Position numbers and translations under genes: made by a program
In this document: one piece after another, positions 51,669 to 60,743 of the stretch
How the letters are laid out: each line of letters starts with the position of its first letter
Position numbering within the stretch: the stretch's first letter is position 1
The notes under the pieces: generated by a model
What the model was told of the DNA's origin: nothing
Databases searched by the model: none
What the model saw: only the letters and a program-made list of their open reading frames with translations
Origin: VFMC01 sp050248155
Lineage (GTDB): Bacteria; Actinomycetota; Acidimicrobiia; Acidimicrobiales; Ilumatobacteraceae
Length of the DNA: 64,000 nt
Direction of reading: 5' to 3'
NCBI GenBank assembly: GCA_050248155.1
Contig: JBFWSW010000013.1
Span: 1 to 64,000 of the forward strand

Positions 51669-52800
51669 TGCCGGGCCGCGGGACGCGCAGCACCTTCGGC
51701 CGGAACCGCCGTGACGGCATGCGATCGCTCGACCACTGCGCGGGTGGTGCCATGACCAGCGCGCACAGCTGCAAGAGGACCTCGTCGTAGTTCACTCGCC
51801 AGCCGGCGAAGTCGCGCCACGCCTGATCGCGATCGGCGACGAGCGGGATGTCCTCGGCCGCGAGCTGATCGAGGAGCGCGTCGAACTCGTCGCGGGTGAC
51901 CGAGATCGGATCGTCGGGTCGTGGCGACGGGTCGTACGGGATCTGGAAGAAGTCGGCGACGCGGCGCAAGCAGAGGTACCCGGAACGCAGCAGCACCGCC
52001 GCCTGGCCGTCGCGCTCGCAGTCGATCGCCGACGCGGTGATCGCCGCCGTGTCGAGCACGCAACCAGCGGCCGTGATCCAGCTCCGCTCGGGGTGCGGCG
52101 ATCGGAAGAACACCAGCGACGGCTGGCTGGTGTGGCTCTCCTCGATGTCGACGAACCACTGCTCCCACCGGCTGAACAGATCGTCGTCCAGCCGGTGCAG
52201 CCAGCCGATCCGCCGGTAGCGGACGAGCAGCTCGGAGGGCGACGGCGGCAGCCCCGCCCGGACCTCGAGCATGCCGACGAGCGCCTCGCGGCGGCTGAAG
52301 GCGGAGTAGATGGTCGGCAGGTACGAGATCATCAACGTGACCACACCGAGCCCGATGCCGGCCTCGAGAAACGCGAGCGCCACCCGTGCGGTGCCGGGCG
52401 GTCGCACGAAGCCGAGGGTGAGCAGCGACGACCCACTCGTCACGAACGCCTGGCCGAATGGGTGCACACCGGTGCCCCAGTCGAAGAAGGTGAAGCCGAA
52501 CACGATCACCGCACCCCACACTGCCGGGAGCGTCACGAGCGCGAGCGGCGCGTAGGGCGCCATGACGCGGTCGCGCACGATGAACGATCGGTTGGGTCGG
52601 GCGATGCCGTCGAAGACCCGACGCCACGCGAGGAAGTGCGCTCGGGTCAGCCGGGCGGGATAGGCGCGGGGGACGACCACCGTCTTCAACGCGGACGACA
52701 GGGTGCCGAGCACCATCGCGATCCCGACGACGACGGCGACGACCTGCACGGCGAGCACGCCGTGCACTCTGGCACAGCGGGCGCCGTAGTCTCTCGCCAT
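51649..52800 (-). CDS. Ion-channel-like membrane protein
   Basis: 383 aa. Membrane segments about 25-45, 88-112 and 142-165, with a pore-like stretch TSGSSLLTLGF between the last two that resembles a K+ channel loop but with TLGF in place of TVGYG. The C-terminal half (about 180-383) is cytoplasmic and helical. The start is uncertain: ATG 52800 overlaps the divergent gene's ATG in a CCATGG, while GTG 52767 is a shorter option. Confidence 0.6.
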   Translation of the reverse strand: MARDYGARCARVHGVLAVQVVAVVVGIAMVLGTLSSALKTVVVPRAYPARLTRAHFLAWRRVFDGIARPNRSFIVRDRVMAPYAPLALVTLPAVWGAVIVFGFTFFDWGTGVHPFGQAFVTSGSSLLTLGFVRPPGTARVALAFLEAGIGLGVVTLMISYLPTIYSAFSRREALVGMLEVRAGLPPSPSELLVRYRRIGWLHRLDDDLFSRWEQWFVDIEESHTSQPSLVFFRSPHPERSWITAAGCVLDTAAITASAIDCERDGQAAVLLRSGYLCLRRVADFFQIPYDPSPRPDDPISVTRDEFDALLDQLAAEDIPLVADRDQAWRDFAGWRVNYDEVLLQLCALVMAPPAQWSSDRMPSRRFRPKVLRVPRPGIKPSSA

Positions 52801-53245
52801 GGAACTGCACGGCGAGTACTCCCCCAGCACGCTCGGTTGGGTCCGTGACCAGGTCGAGGCCTATGAACGCTCGGGCGGGACCGAGGCCAACACCCTGCGC
52901 GACAGCGGCATCCCGATCATCGTCGTCACCATGCGTGGCAACAAGACCGGCAAGGTTCGCAAGATCGCGCTGATGCGCGTCGAGCACGGTGGCGAGTACG
53001 CGATCGTGGCCTCGTACGGCGGGGCACCGAAGCACCCCGTCTGGTACCACAACCTGATGGCCGATCCGACGAACGTGACCATCCAGGACGGTCCCGAGCC
53101 GTTCCCGGTCACCGTGCGCGAGCTGGAGGGCGACGAGCGGCAGACCTGGTGGGATCGGGCGGTGGCGGTGTTCCCGAACTACGCCGAGTACCAGGCCAAG
53201 ACCGAGCGCCGCATCCCGGTTCTCTTGGCTTCGCCCCGTTCGTAG
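52799..53245 (+). CDS. Deazaflavin (F420)-dependent nitroreductase family protein
   Basis: 148 aa, Ddn-like split beta-barrel: SGIPIIVVTMRGNKTGKVRK, YAIVASYGGAPKHPVWYHNL and VRELEGDERQTWWDRAV are the family's signature blocks. Reduces quinones or nitro compounds with F420H2; also the enzyme type that activates nitroimidazoles. TAGTCT 6 nt before ATG 52799. Confidence 0.88.
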   Translation: MELHGEYSPSTLGWVRDQVEAYERSGGTEANTLRDSGIPIIVVTMRGNKTGKVRKIALMRVEHGGEYAIVASYGGAPKHPVWYHNLMADPTNVTIQDGPEPFPVTVRELEGDERQTWWDRAVAVFPNYAEYQAKTERRIPVLLASPRS

Positions 53246-53323
53246 CGATCCACGCCCGACGGTTCTCTCGATCGAACCCGGCCCGGAGAAACCCCGTCAC
53301 ACCCCCCGATCATCGTTGGGGGC

Positions 53324-53533
53324 ATGGCAACTCGCTCCACCGCCACCAGCACCATCGACCGGCCCGACGCTCCGCAACAGCTGACGCTGCTGCCGGTGTC
53401 GCCGCTGCCCGTCCAGTTCCGGCTCGACCGCCGCACCCGCGAGCGCGGTCTCGCCCACATCGCAGAGATCCGGCGGCAGCTGGCCGCCAACGCCTCGCGT
53501 CGCTCGACCAGCGACGACCGGCGAGCAGCGTGA
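53324..53533 (+). CDS. Conserved small protein, 69 aa
   Basis: Pro/Leu-rich N-terminus (TLLPVSPLPVQFRLDRRTRE) and a basic helical end (RGLAHIAEIRRQLAAN). A small actinobacterial protein family of unknown function. The start is the first ATG; the 79 bp upstream of it hold no clear -10. Confidence 0.55.
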   Translation: MATRSTATSTIDRPDAPQQLTLLPVSPLPVQFRLDRRTRERGLAHIAEIRRQLAANASRRSTSDDRRAA

Positions 53534-53542
53534 TGGTACCCG

Positions 53543-54526
53543 TCAGCCGGCCGAGGGCGCGAGGGCGCGGACGGCGTCCCAGTACTTCAGCTCGGGGTCC
53601 AACGGCATGATGGCCAACGACGTCGTGGTCACCCCGTTGTCGAAGTAGCGCTGGATCTTGGCCCGGCAGTCCGCCGGCGAGCCGTGCACGACGAGCTCGT
53701 CCACCAGGCTGTCGGGGATCGCGTCGAGGGCGCCCTGGCGATCCCCCGCCTGCCATGCATCCCACATGGGCCGAAGTGTGTCGCCTCGGCCCAGCCACCG
53801 ATGGAACTCGGCGTACACCGGCACGTTCAGATATGCGGCGATCGCCCGCTTTCCGCCTGCTCGGACGGCATCGGCGTTCTCGCTCGGACAGCAGAAGATC
53901 CGGCACACGATCTCCTTGTCGGCGCCACCGGCGGCGTCCCGCACCACCCCCGCGACCTGCGTGACATCGGAGTCGCTCAACCAGTTGATGATCGCCCCGT
54001 CGGCTTCGCGCGCGGCCAGCTTCAGCATGCCCTCGCGCAGCGCGGCGACCAGGATGGGCGGTGCCTGCTCTGGTCTCACCCCCAGGCGAAACCCCTGGAT
54101 CTCGAATGTGTCGTACTGCTTGGCCACCTTCTCGCCGCTCAGGGCGTCGCGCAGGAATCGCACGATGTCGCGCACCTTGCGGTACGGCTCGACGAAAGGC
54201 ACTCCGTTCCATCGCTCGACGATGACGTTGCTGCTCGAACCGATGCCGATCGCGAACCGGCCGGGCGCGGCATCGGCAAGCGATGCGACGGATTGCGCGA
54301 AGCAGGCCGGCGACCGCGTGTAGGCGGGCACGATGGCGGTGCCCAACCGCAGGCGCGGCTCCCACGCGGCAGCCATCGCCAGCGGGGTGAACGCATCGTG
54401 CGCGTCGGCCTCGGCCGACCAGATGTCGGTGTATCCGAGGTCGACCAGCTCGTGCAGGTTGTCCTGATGGCTGTGCAGCGGTCCGGGCAGCGGCACCGTC
54501 ATCCCAGGCCTGATCGGCAGCGTCAT
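53543..54526 (-). CDS. LLM-class F420-dependent oxidoreductase
   Basis: 327 aa TIM-barrel: LVDLGYTDIWSAEADAHDAF, GRFAIGIGSSSNVIVERWNG (phosphate loop) and APPILVAALREGMLKLAARE. Of the TIGR03559-type F420 family. ATG 54526 overlaps the thioesterase stop (ATGA) and has GGAGGG upstream. A role in lipid or steroid breakdown is suggested by the thioesterase partner. Confidence 0.88.
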   Translation of the reverse strand: MTLPIRPGMTVPLPGPLHSHQDNLHELVDLGYTDIWSAEADAHDAFTPLAMAAAWEPRLRLGTAIVPAYTRSPACFAQSVASLADAAPGRFAIGIGSSSNVIVERWNGVPFVEPYRKVRDIVRFLRDALSGEKVAKQYDTFEIQGFRLGVRPEQAPPILVAALREGMLKLAAREADGAIINWLSDSDVTQVAGVVRDAAGGADKEIVCRIFCCPSENADAVRAGGKRAIAAYLNVPVYAEFHRWLGRGDTLRPMWDAWQAGDRQGALDAIPDSLVDELVVHGSPADCRAKIQRYFDNGVTTTSLAIMPLDPELKYWDAVRALAPSAG

Positions 54527-55368
54527 GTCGTTCCCTCCGTGTGGTCGTGTGCGGTCGTCAAGGGTTCGTCGTCCTTCCAGAAGCGGACGATGCAGCTCTG
54601 GCTCGCGGTCGCGAGCAGGGTGCCGTCCTCCGCGAACATGTGCACCAAGCCATGACCGAACCCGCGCTCGACAGCGTGCACCCTGATGTCGAGCAGCACC
54701 CATTCCGTCGGCACGAGGTGCACCACCCGCAAGGTGTTGTCGAGGCTGTTCCCGCCACCTCTGATGCCGAGCGCCTGGCCCACACCCATCGGCACGAAGT
54801 CGCCGAGCACCGCCAGAGCAGCCGCGTCGACCCCCTCGATCACATCAGGGATGCGGGCCCACATGCGCGTCTGCCCGTCGCCGTGGACGCCGTCGAGGTC
54901 GTCGAAGTGCCGCCCCTTCACCAGCCGCTGCTCGAGACGGTCGTTGATCGTGCCGTCGACAGGCCGCCGGAACGGGCGGGGGTCGGCCGCCGACGGTGCG
55001 GGCACGGGCGGCTTCGTCTCCCATTGACCGGACTGGTCGAACGGACGGTTCCCGAGCGCCGCGTTCACCGTCAGGATCTCACGGTTCCCCACGTGGCAGA
55101 CAGCGCGCGCCTGGGTCATCTGATGGCCCTCGACCGCGATGACCACGTCGACATCCACCACCTCGCCGGTTCGCGCGTACGACAGGTACTGCGCCGTGGC
55201 CCAGATGCAGTCGCGTCGCGACGTGCCCTCCATGGCCGAGATCGCTGCGCCGAGACCGCACCCGCCGAACAGGAAGCTGGCCGACGTGCACAGGCTCGGC
55301 GTCACCTCGAAGCTCCACCGGAACGGGTTGTGGCTCTGGGCGAGACCGAGGAAGCTCCGGGTGTCCAT
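54523..55368 (-). CDS. Acyl-CoA thioesterase, TesB-like
   Basis: 281 aa double hot-dog: FLFGGCGLGAAISAME with the N-terminal hot-dog helix and RVVHLVPTEWVLLDIRVHAV, GHGLVHMFAEDGTLLATASQ in the C-terminal one. Hydrolyses acyl-CoA to release CoA. Coupled to the LLM gene downstream. The gap to the divergent amidase is 40 bp, and TAGTGT lies 10 nt before the ATG. Confidence 0.82.
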   Translation of the reverse strand: MDTRSFLGLAQSHNPFRWSFEVTPSLCTSASFLFGGCGLGAAISAMEGTSRRDCIWATAQYLSYARTGEVVDVDVVIAVEGHQMTQARAVCHVGNREILTVNAALGNRPFDQSGQWETKPPVPAPSAADPRPFRRPVDGTINDRLEQRLVKGRHFDDLDGVHGDGQTRMWARIPDVIEGVDAAALAVLGDFVPMGVGQALGIRGGGNSLDNTLRVVHLVPTEWVLLDIRVHAVERGFGHGLVHMFAEDGTLLATASQSCIVRFWKDDEPLTTAHDHTEGTT

Positions 55369-55408
55369 GGCACGGGCGACACTACGCAACACGCAGTAGG
55401 GTCGCCGC

Positions 55409-56839
55409 ATGGGGGATGCACCGTGGCAAGGTGATGCCTGCTCGCTCGTCGACGAGTTCCGTGCGGGCCGGCGGTCACCGCTCGACGAGCTGCGCGCGAC
55501 GTACGAGGCGATCGACGCGAGCGATCTGAACGCGTTCTGCCACCTGCCGCGCGACGAGGCCGAGGCGGCGGCTCGCGCTGCTGACGTCAGCAAGCCCTTC
55601 GGAGGTGTGCCGATCGGGGTGAAGGAGCTCGACGAGGTCGAAGGGTGGCCCGCGACCGAGGCATGCGCGGCGTTCACCGACCGGATCGCGCCGCACACCT
55701 CCGTCATGGTGCAACGCCTCCGCGACGTCGGCGGGGCCGTGCTCGCCGGGCAGACCACGGCCAGCGAGTTCGGTGGCGTCAACCTCACCCGATCGGTCAT
55801 CCACGGCACGACCCACAACCCGTGGCAGCACGGTCGCACGCCGGGCGGGTCGTCGGGCGGCAGTGCGGCCGCCGTGGCGGGCGGGCTGGTCACGATCGCG
55901 ACCGGCGGCGACGGGGGCGGTTCGATCCGCATCCCGGCCGGCTTCACCGGGCTGTTCGGGCTGAAGGCGACCTTCGGCCGCATCCCGCGCGCTCCACGGG
56001 TGCAGGTGGGCAACTACACCTCGGTCGTCGGGTGCATGGCGCGCAGCGTGCGCGACACGGCCCGCTGGTTCGACGTCTGCAACGGCCACGACGCGCGCGA
56101 CATGTTCAGCCTGCCGCGCGTCGACGGCTGGGAGCGCAACCTCGGCAGCTTCCTGCCCGATCTCCGCGGCGCACGCGTCGCCGTCGTCGCCGACTGGGGT
56201 GGCGCCGTCGTGTCGCCGACGATGTGGGAGGTGCTCGCCGAGGCGGCTGATCACCTGATCGCGCTGGTCGGCTTGCGGCGCGTCGAGATCGACACCGAAC
56301 TGCCGTCGATGGGCGCGGCGTGGGGCATCAGCGGCACCATCGCCGTGCACGCCGCGCTGGCCGACGCCTGGCCGGACTGTGCGGACATCCTCACTCCCGA
56401 GATGCGTTACAGCCTCGAACGGGCGCCGGCACGCTACGGGCTCGAGGCGCGGGCGAAGATCGAGGAACGGCGGATGGAGCTGAACGAACGCATGGCCGCG
56501 ATCTTCGACCCGGTCGACGGCGTCGACTTCGTCATCACGGCGAGCAACCCCGACGTCGCCTTCGACGCCGACGGCCCCCTGCCACGCGAGTTCGGTGGCG
56601 TGCACGGCGGCACCGGCAACAACGGGCGGCTCACCTTCCCCGCCAACCTGCACGGCAGTGCCGCGGCGTCGATCCCCTCCGGGTTCGTCGACGCCCCCGG
56701 CGGGCCGCTGCCGGTGGGTCTGCAGGTGGTCGGCCGGCACTTCGACGAGCAGCGGTTGCTCGACCTGTCGCTCGCGATGGAGCGGAGCCGCCCGTGGCCA
56801 CTCACGACGGCGGCCGCTGCGACCTCCCAGGTGAAATAA
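55409..56839 (+). CDS. Amidase signature-family hydrolase
   Basis: 476 aa. Catalytic triad region: Lys in GVPIGVKELDEVEG, the cis-Ser in GGSSGGSAAAVAGG, and the nucleophile Ser in GDGGGSIRIPAGFTG. Family members cut carboxylic amides, including indoleacetamide-type and lactam substrates. TAGGGT 6 nt before ATG 55409. Stop TAA at 56837-56839. Confidence 0.9.
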   Translation: MGDAPWQGDACSLVDEFRAGRRSPLDELRATYEAIDASDLNAFCHLPRDEAEAAARAADVSKPFGGVPIGVKELDEVEGWPATEACAAFTDRIAPHTSVMVQRLRDVGGAVLAGQTTASEFGGVNLTRSVIHGTTHNPWQHGRTPGGSSGGSAAAVAGGLVTIATGGDGGGSIRIPAGFTGLFGLKATFGRIPRAPRVQVGNYTSVVGCMARSVRDTARWFDVCNGHDARDMFSLPRVDGWERNLGSFLPDLRGARVAVVADWGGAVVSPTMWEVLAEAADHLIALVGLRRVEIDTELPSMGAAWGISGTIAVHAALADAWPDCADILTPEMRYSLERAPARYGLEARAKIEERRMELNERMAAIFDPVDGVDFVITASNPDVAFDADGPLPREFGGVHGGTGNNGRLTFPANLHGSAAASIPSGFVDAPGGPLPVGLQVVGRHFDEQRLLDLSLAMERSRPWPLTTAAAATSQVK

Positions 56840-56852
56840 ATTCACAAGCGAC

Positions 56853-56870
56853 GACTTTCGTATTAAAGTC
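56853..56870 (+). promoter_or_regulatory. Palindrome over the MFS gene promoter
   Basis: GACTTT-CGTATT-AAAGTC, a perfect 6-bp inverted repeat in an AT-rich patch, covers the -10-like TAAAGT (56864-56869), which is 6 nt before GTG 56876. A repressor of the exporter could bind here. No regulator gene is adjacent. Confidence 0.55.
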
Positions 56871-56875
56871 GCTGC

Positions 56876-58234
56876 GTGTCCCTGACCGTCCCGATGTCCG
56901 CCCGGCTCGACGCCAACCAACGCCTGCTGGCGATCGGGCTCGTGCTCGGGGTCACGCTCGTCGCCTTCGAGACCACTGCCGTCATCACGGCGCTGCCCAC
57001 GATCACCGACGAGCTCGGCGGCGACTCGCTGTACGGCGTCGCCCTCGCCAGCTACACCCTCGCCGACCTCGTGGCGCTGGTCGCCACGGGGTTGCTCGCC
57101 GACCGCTTCGGGCCACGCCGCCCGTTCCTGCTCGCGATCACGACCTTCATCGCCGGCCTCGTGGTGGCCGGAACCGCCGACTCGATGGTCGTCGTCGTCA
57201 TCGGACGGACCCTGCAGGGAGCGGGCACGGGCGGGTTCGCGCCCCTCGCCTACGTGTTGGTGAAGCGCGCGTTCCCCGACGACCGTCAGCCGATGATGTA
57301 TGCGTGGTTGTCCGCCGGTTGGGTCCTGCCCAGCCTGGTCGCGCCCGCCTTTGCCGGCGTCGTCACCGACCACGCGGGGTGGGAGTGGGTGTTCCTCAGC
57401 ATCGTCCCGGCCGCGGTCGCCGTGGGGGCCGTCGCCAGCCGTCCGATGCGCGCGTACGGCCCGGCCACCGACGGCCAGGCCGACTCACCGAAGCGGCTCG
57501 TGTACGCGCTCGGCGCCGCCGGTGGAGTCGGCGCGCTGGTGGTCGGACTGCGATCCGAGCACGTGATCACGATCGCCGCCGCATCGGTGGGCGGCGTGCT
57601 GCTCGCGGTCCCGATGATCCGCCGCCTGCTGCCGACCGGCTTCTTCCGAGCGCGCCGCGGGCTGCCCGCGCTCCTGTCGTGCCGAGTGCTCGCCACGGCC
57701 ACGTTCCTCGGCGTCGACAGCTTCATCCCGCTCGCAGCCGACCGCATCCACGGCGCGACCGCCGTCGTGCAGGGGTTCGTCATCGTCGGTGCCGCCGTGT
57801 CGTGGACCGCCGGGCAGGCGTTCATGTCGCGCCGGACCCACATCCCCACACACGTGCCGGTGCGCGCCGGCTTCTGCCTGCTGATCGCCGGCACGGTGCT
57901 CGTCGCGCCGGTGCTGTGGAGCGGGTGGCCGCTGTGGGTGACGTTCCTGTCGTGGCCCATCGGCGGGCTCGGCATGGGCATCTTGTTCAACCCGACGACG
58001 GTCGCGGCGATGAGCTTCGCCGAGCCCGGTCGGGAGGGCACGGTGAGCGGGCAGACGCACTTCTCCGATGCGCTCGGGTTCTCCCTCATGGGCGGCATCG
58101 GCGGCGCCACGGTCGCAGTCGCCGACCGCACCTCGCTCGACCTGCGCGCTGCGCTCGCCGTGAACTTCGGCCTCGCGATCGGCTGCGCCGTCCTCGGCCT
58201 GATCGCCAGCCGGGGCATCCGCCGCACCACCTGA
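56876..58234 (+). CDS. MFS transporter (drug:H+ antiporter type)
   Basis: 452 aa, about 12 membrane segments. VAFETTAVITALPTITDELG (helix 1, DHA family), LLADRFGPRRPFLL (motif A in the 2-3 loop) and GRTLQGAGTGGFAPLAYVLV (motif C-like). Exports a hydrophobic compound by proton exchange. GTG 56876 has TAAAGT 6 nt upstream; ATG 56894 is the alternative start. Confidence 0.88.
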   Translation: MSLTVPMSARLDANQRLLAIGLVLGVTLVAFETTAVITALPTITDELGGDSLYGVALASYTLADLVALVATGLLADRFGPRRPFLLAITTFIAGLVVAGTADSMVVVVIGRTLQGAGTGGFAPLAYVLVKRAFPDDRQPMMYAWLSAGWVLPSLVAPAFAGVVTDHAGWEWVFLSIVPAAVAVGAVASRPMRAYGPATDGQADSPKRLVYALGAAGGVGALVVGLRSEHVITIAAASVGGVLLAVPMIRRLLPTGFFRARRGLPALLSCRVLATATFLGVDSFIPLAADRIHGATAVVQGFVIVGAAVSWTAGQAFMSRRTHIPTHVPVRAGFCLLIAGTVLVAPVLWSGWPLWVTFLSWPIGGLGMGILFNPTTVAAMSFAEPGREGTVSGQTHFSDALGFSLMGGIGGATVAVADRTSLDLRAALAVNFGLAIGCAVLGLIASRGIRRTT

Positions 58235-58255
58235 CGCCCGCCCATCCCACCCTCC

Positions 58256-58302
58256 AACTTCGGCAGTCCGACGTCGGTCACCGACCTCCCACTGCCAAGG
58301 TT
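58256..58302. repeat. REP-like palindromic element, copy a
   Basis: 47 bp with imperfect arms AACTTCGGCAGTCCG and CCCACTGCCAAGGTT around a central inverted repeat GTCGG-TCA-CCGAC. Directly between the MFS and ligase genes and followed by copy b 16 bp later. Confidence 0.8.
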
Positions 58303-58317
58303 CCCGGACGGCCGTGA

Positions 58318-58364
58318 TCTCCGGCAGTCCGCGGTCGGTCACCGACACGGGACTGCCCAAGTTG
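58318..58364. repeat. REP-like palindromic element, copy b
   Basis: Second element of the family: GGCAGTCC arm, central GTCGGTCACCGAC, and GGGACTGCCCAAGTT arm, with a less perfect left arm. Confidence 0.8.
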
Positions 58365-58395
58365 GAATGGAACCGGATGCGTACGGTGGGCGTGT

Positions 58396-60147
58396 ATGAG
58401 GGTGCGCGCCGCTTCGCTCGTCCTGGCCGCGCTCGTGGTGGGATCGGTGGTCGCAGTCGACCCGGACGGGCTCGCGCCGTTCGGCCCCCTCCGGTGGCTG
58501 ACGATCTCGACGCTGGGCCTCGCCGGAGCAGGCCTCGCGTGGTGGAGGGGCCGGCGACGGCTCGACCGTCGTTCGACGCTTCTCTGGATCGCGTTGCTCG
58601 TCCTGCTGACAGCGGCGGCCCTCGTGGGCGACGACGTGCCGACGGCGCTGCTGGGCGAGCCCACCCGCCATCTCGGTCTTTTCGCATGGATGCTGTTCGC
58701 ACTGCTGTTCTGTGCAGGCCAACAGCTCGACGCCTCTGGCGTTCAGGTGCTCGCCCGCGCGAGCGTGGTGGCCACCGCCGGGATCGGCGTGTGGTCGGTG
58801 TGGGAACGGATCGCCGGCCCGCCGATCGACCTCGCGGTCGAGACCGATCGTCTCACCGGCCCGTACGGCTCGGCTGCCGTGCTGGGCGCCGCGTGCTGCC
58901 TCCTCGTCCCGGTCTGCTGTGCCGTCCTCGTCGACCGGGGCGAGCAGCGCGGCTGGCGCTCCGTCGCAGCCGTCGCGGCAACGGCCGGTGGTTGGGTGCT
59001 GATCGAATCCGGGTCACGTGCGGCCTGGGTGGGCTCGGCCGCATCAGTCGCCGTGGTGGTTGGCCTCGCGCGGCCCTCCCGGCGGGCGCTGCTCACGAGC
59101 GCAGCGGTCGTGTTCGCGCTGGTCGCCGTCGCTGCGCCCCGAGCCGCCGAGCTCACCGAGCGGGCGGGCGGATCGACCTCGCGCCTCGACGAGTGGCGCG
59201 TCGCCACGCGGGTGATCGCCGATCATCCGTTCATCGGGGTCGGCCCCGAGGGCTACCGCATCGCGGTCTCGGAGGGCATCGACCGCACCTACGAGCGCGA
59301 GCACAGCAGAGATCTCGTACTCCCCGATCGCGCGCACAGCGGGCCGCTCGACGTCTCCTTGAGCGGCGGGATCGCCGCCGCGCTCGCCTACCTCGGTCTC
59401 GTGGTCATGGTGTGCGTCCGCGCCGGCCGGGCGCTCGGTGCGGCACGGCGTTCGCCGACGTTGGCCGGCCTCGCTGTGGGTGTCATCGCCTACTCGGTGC
59501 AGCAGCTGCTCCTCTTCCCCCTCGCCGAGCTCGACCCGCTGTGGTGGCTGTTCGCCGGAGCGATCGTCGCAGCCACCGACGTGCGAAGGGTCGCCGCGCC
59601 GGTGACCTGGGCACGGTGGCCGGCCGCTGCGGCGCTCGTCTGCGCACCTCTCGCCCTCGCAGCGGGCACCCTCGGAGTCGCCGCCGACCGCCTCGCTGCG
59701 ACGGCACTCGCCGAGCGCGATCCGGAGGCTGCGATCGATGCCGCCGAACGAGCGGTGCGGCTGCGGCCCGACGACGTGCGCTTTCGCATGGTCGCCGCCG
59801 AGGTGCTGTCAGAGCGTGGCACCCTCGCCGACGTCGACGAGGCGATCCAGCACACCCGCTCGGCGCTCGACTGGTCGCCGAACGACCCCATCGCGGCCGA
59901 CCGGCATGCGAGCCTGCTCATCGACCGCGCCGTGATCACCGGCGATCCCGCTGACGTCGACCGCGCGGTGCGCGCCTGGCGCCGGCTGGTCGAGCGTGAT
60001 CCTCTGCGGGCGCGATGGCAGGTGCAGCTCGGCCGCGCCGCGGCGCTCGACGGTGACGAGGCCACGGCCCGCCGGGCCTGGGCCACTGCTGCGGACCTCG
60101 GCAGCGAGACAGCCGTCGCCCTGCTGGCCGGGCTGGACGCACGATGA
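58396..60147 (+). CDS. O-antigen ligase-like (Wzy_C) membrane protein with C-terminal TPRs
   Basis: 583 aa. About ten hydrophobic segments in residues 1-420; the periplasmic loop has LIESGSRAAWVG and PFIGVGPEGYRIAV, which mark the Wzy_C/ligase domain. Residues about 445-583 are two or three TPR-like helix pairs (DPEAAIDAAERAVRLRPDDV, IQHTRSALDWSPNDP). Joins or polymerises surface glycans outside the membrane. TACGGT 8 nt before ATG 58396. Its stop overlaps the sigma-factor start. Confidence 0.82.
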   Translation: MRVRAASLVLAALVVGSVVAVDPDGLAPFGPLRWLTISTLGLAGAGLAWWRGRRRLDRRSTLLWIALLVLLTAAALVGDDVPTALLGEPTRHLGLFAWMLFALLFCAGQQLDASGVQVLARASVVATAGIGVWSVWERIAGPPIDLAVETDRLTGPYGSAAVLGAACCLLVPVCCAVLVDRGEQRGWRSVAAVAATAGGWVLIESGSRAAWVGSAASVAVVVGLARPSRRALLTSAAVVFALVAVAAPRAAELTERAGGSTSRLDEWRVATRVIADHPFIGVGPEGYRIAVSEGIDRTYEREHSRDLVLPDRAHSGPLDVSLSGGIAAALAYLGLVVMVCVRAGRALGAARRSPTLAGLAVGVIAYSVQQLLLFPLAELDPLWWLFAGAIVAATDVRRVAAPVTWARWPAAAALVCAPLALAAGTLGVAADRLAATALAERDPEAAIDAAERAVRLRPDDVRFRMVAAEVLSERGTLADVDEAIQHTRSALDWSPNDPIAADRHASLLIDRAVITGDPADVDRAVRAWRRLVERDPLRARWQVQLGRAAALDGDEATARRAWATAADLGSETAVALLAGLDAR

Positions 60148-60743
60148 CCGGCGAGCATCCGATGGAACCGAACGGCGAGCCGACGGGTGTATCGAACGTG
60201 GACTTCACGCTGCCGGTACCGGACACGCCGATCGAGGTCGCTGCGGAGGTCGAGCGCGAGCTCTCGGTCGAGCTGTCCTTCGACGACTTCTACCGGCTCA
60301 ACCGCACGCCGGTGGGCAGAGCGCTCGCGGTCACGCTGCGCGACCCGGTGCTCGCCGCGGAAGCGGTGGACGAAGCGATGGCGCGAGCCTTCCAACGGTG
60401 GGACCGCGTCGGGCGTCTCGACAACCCGGGCGGTTGGGTCTACCGGGTCGGACTGAACTGGAGCCGGTCGGTCGTCCGTCGGCTGATCCGGCCGGCACCG
60501 ATCTGGATGTCGGGTCCCGACACCGTGCCACCGCCGACGGTCGCCGACCCGGCGATCGACCACGCGCTCGCGCAGCTCACCGTCGACCAGCGTGCCGTCG
60601 TCGTCTGCCGCCTGCTGCTGAACCTGTCCGAGGCACAGACCGCCGACGCGCTCGACATCAAGCCGGGCACCGTGAAGAGCCGGCTCCACCGAGCGCTCGA
60701 GCGCCTCACCCCTCTGCTCATCTCGTTCCGGGAGGACTCCTGA
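60144..60743 (+). CDS. ECF-type RNA polymerase sigma factor
   Basis: 199 aa. Region 2 from about 45-115 (ELSFDDFYRLNRTPVGRALA, ARAFQRWDRVG), region 4 at about 145-190 with the HTH (LSEAQTADALDIKPGTVKSR). No anti-sigma zinc gene follows; the next gene encodes a membrane protein that overlaps the stop by one base. ATG coupled to the upstream stop (ATGA). Confidence 0.87.
   Translation: MTGEHPMEPNGEPTGVSNVDFTLPVPDTPIEVAAEVERELSVELSFDDFYRLNRTPVGRALAVTLRDPVLAAEAVDEAMARAFQRWDRVGRLDNPGGWVYRVGLNWSRSVVRRLIRPAPIWMSGPDTVPPPTVADPAIDHALAQLTVDQRAVVVCRLLLNLSEAQTADALDIKPGTVKSRLHRALERLTPLLISFREDS

Noticed and set aside
59996..60742. Upstream extension of the Asp-box protein
   Set aside because: The frame is open through the sigma-factor gene, but a strong ribosome site precedes ATG 60743 and the upstream part is the wrong frame of the sigma gene.
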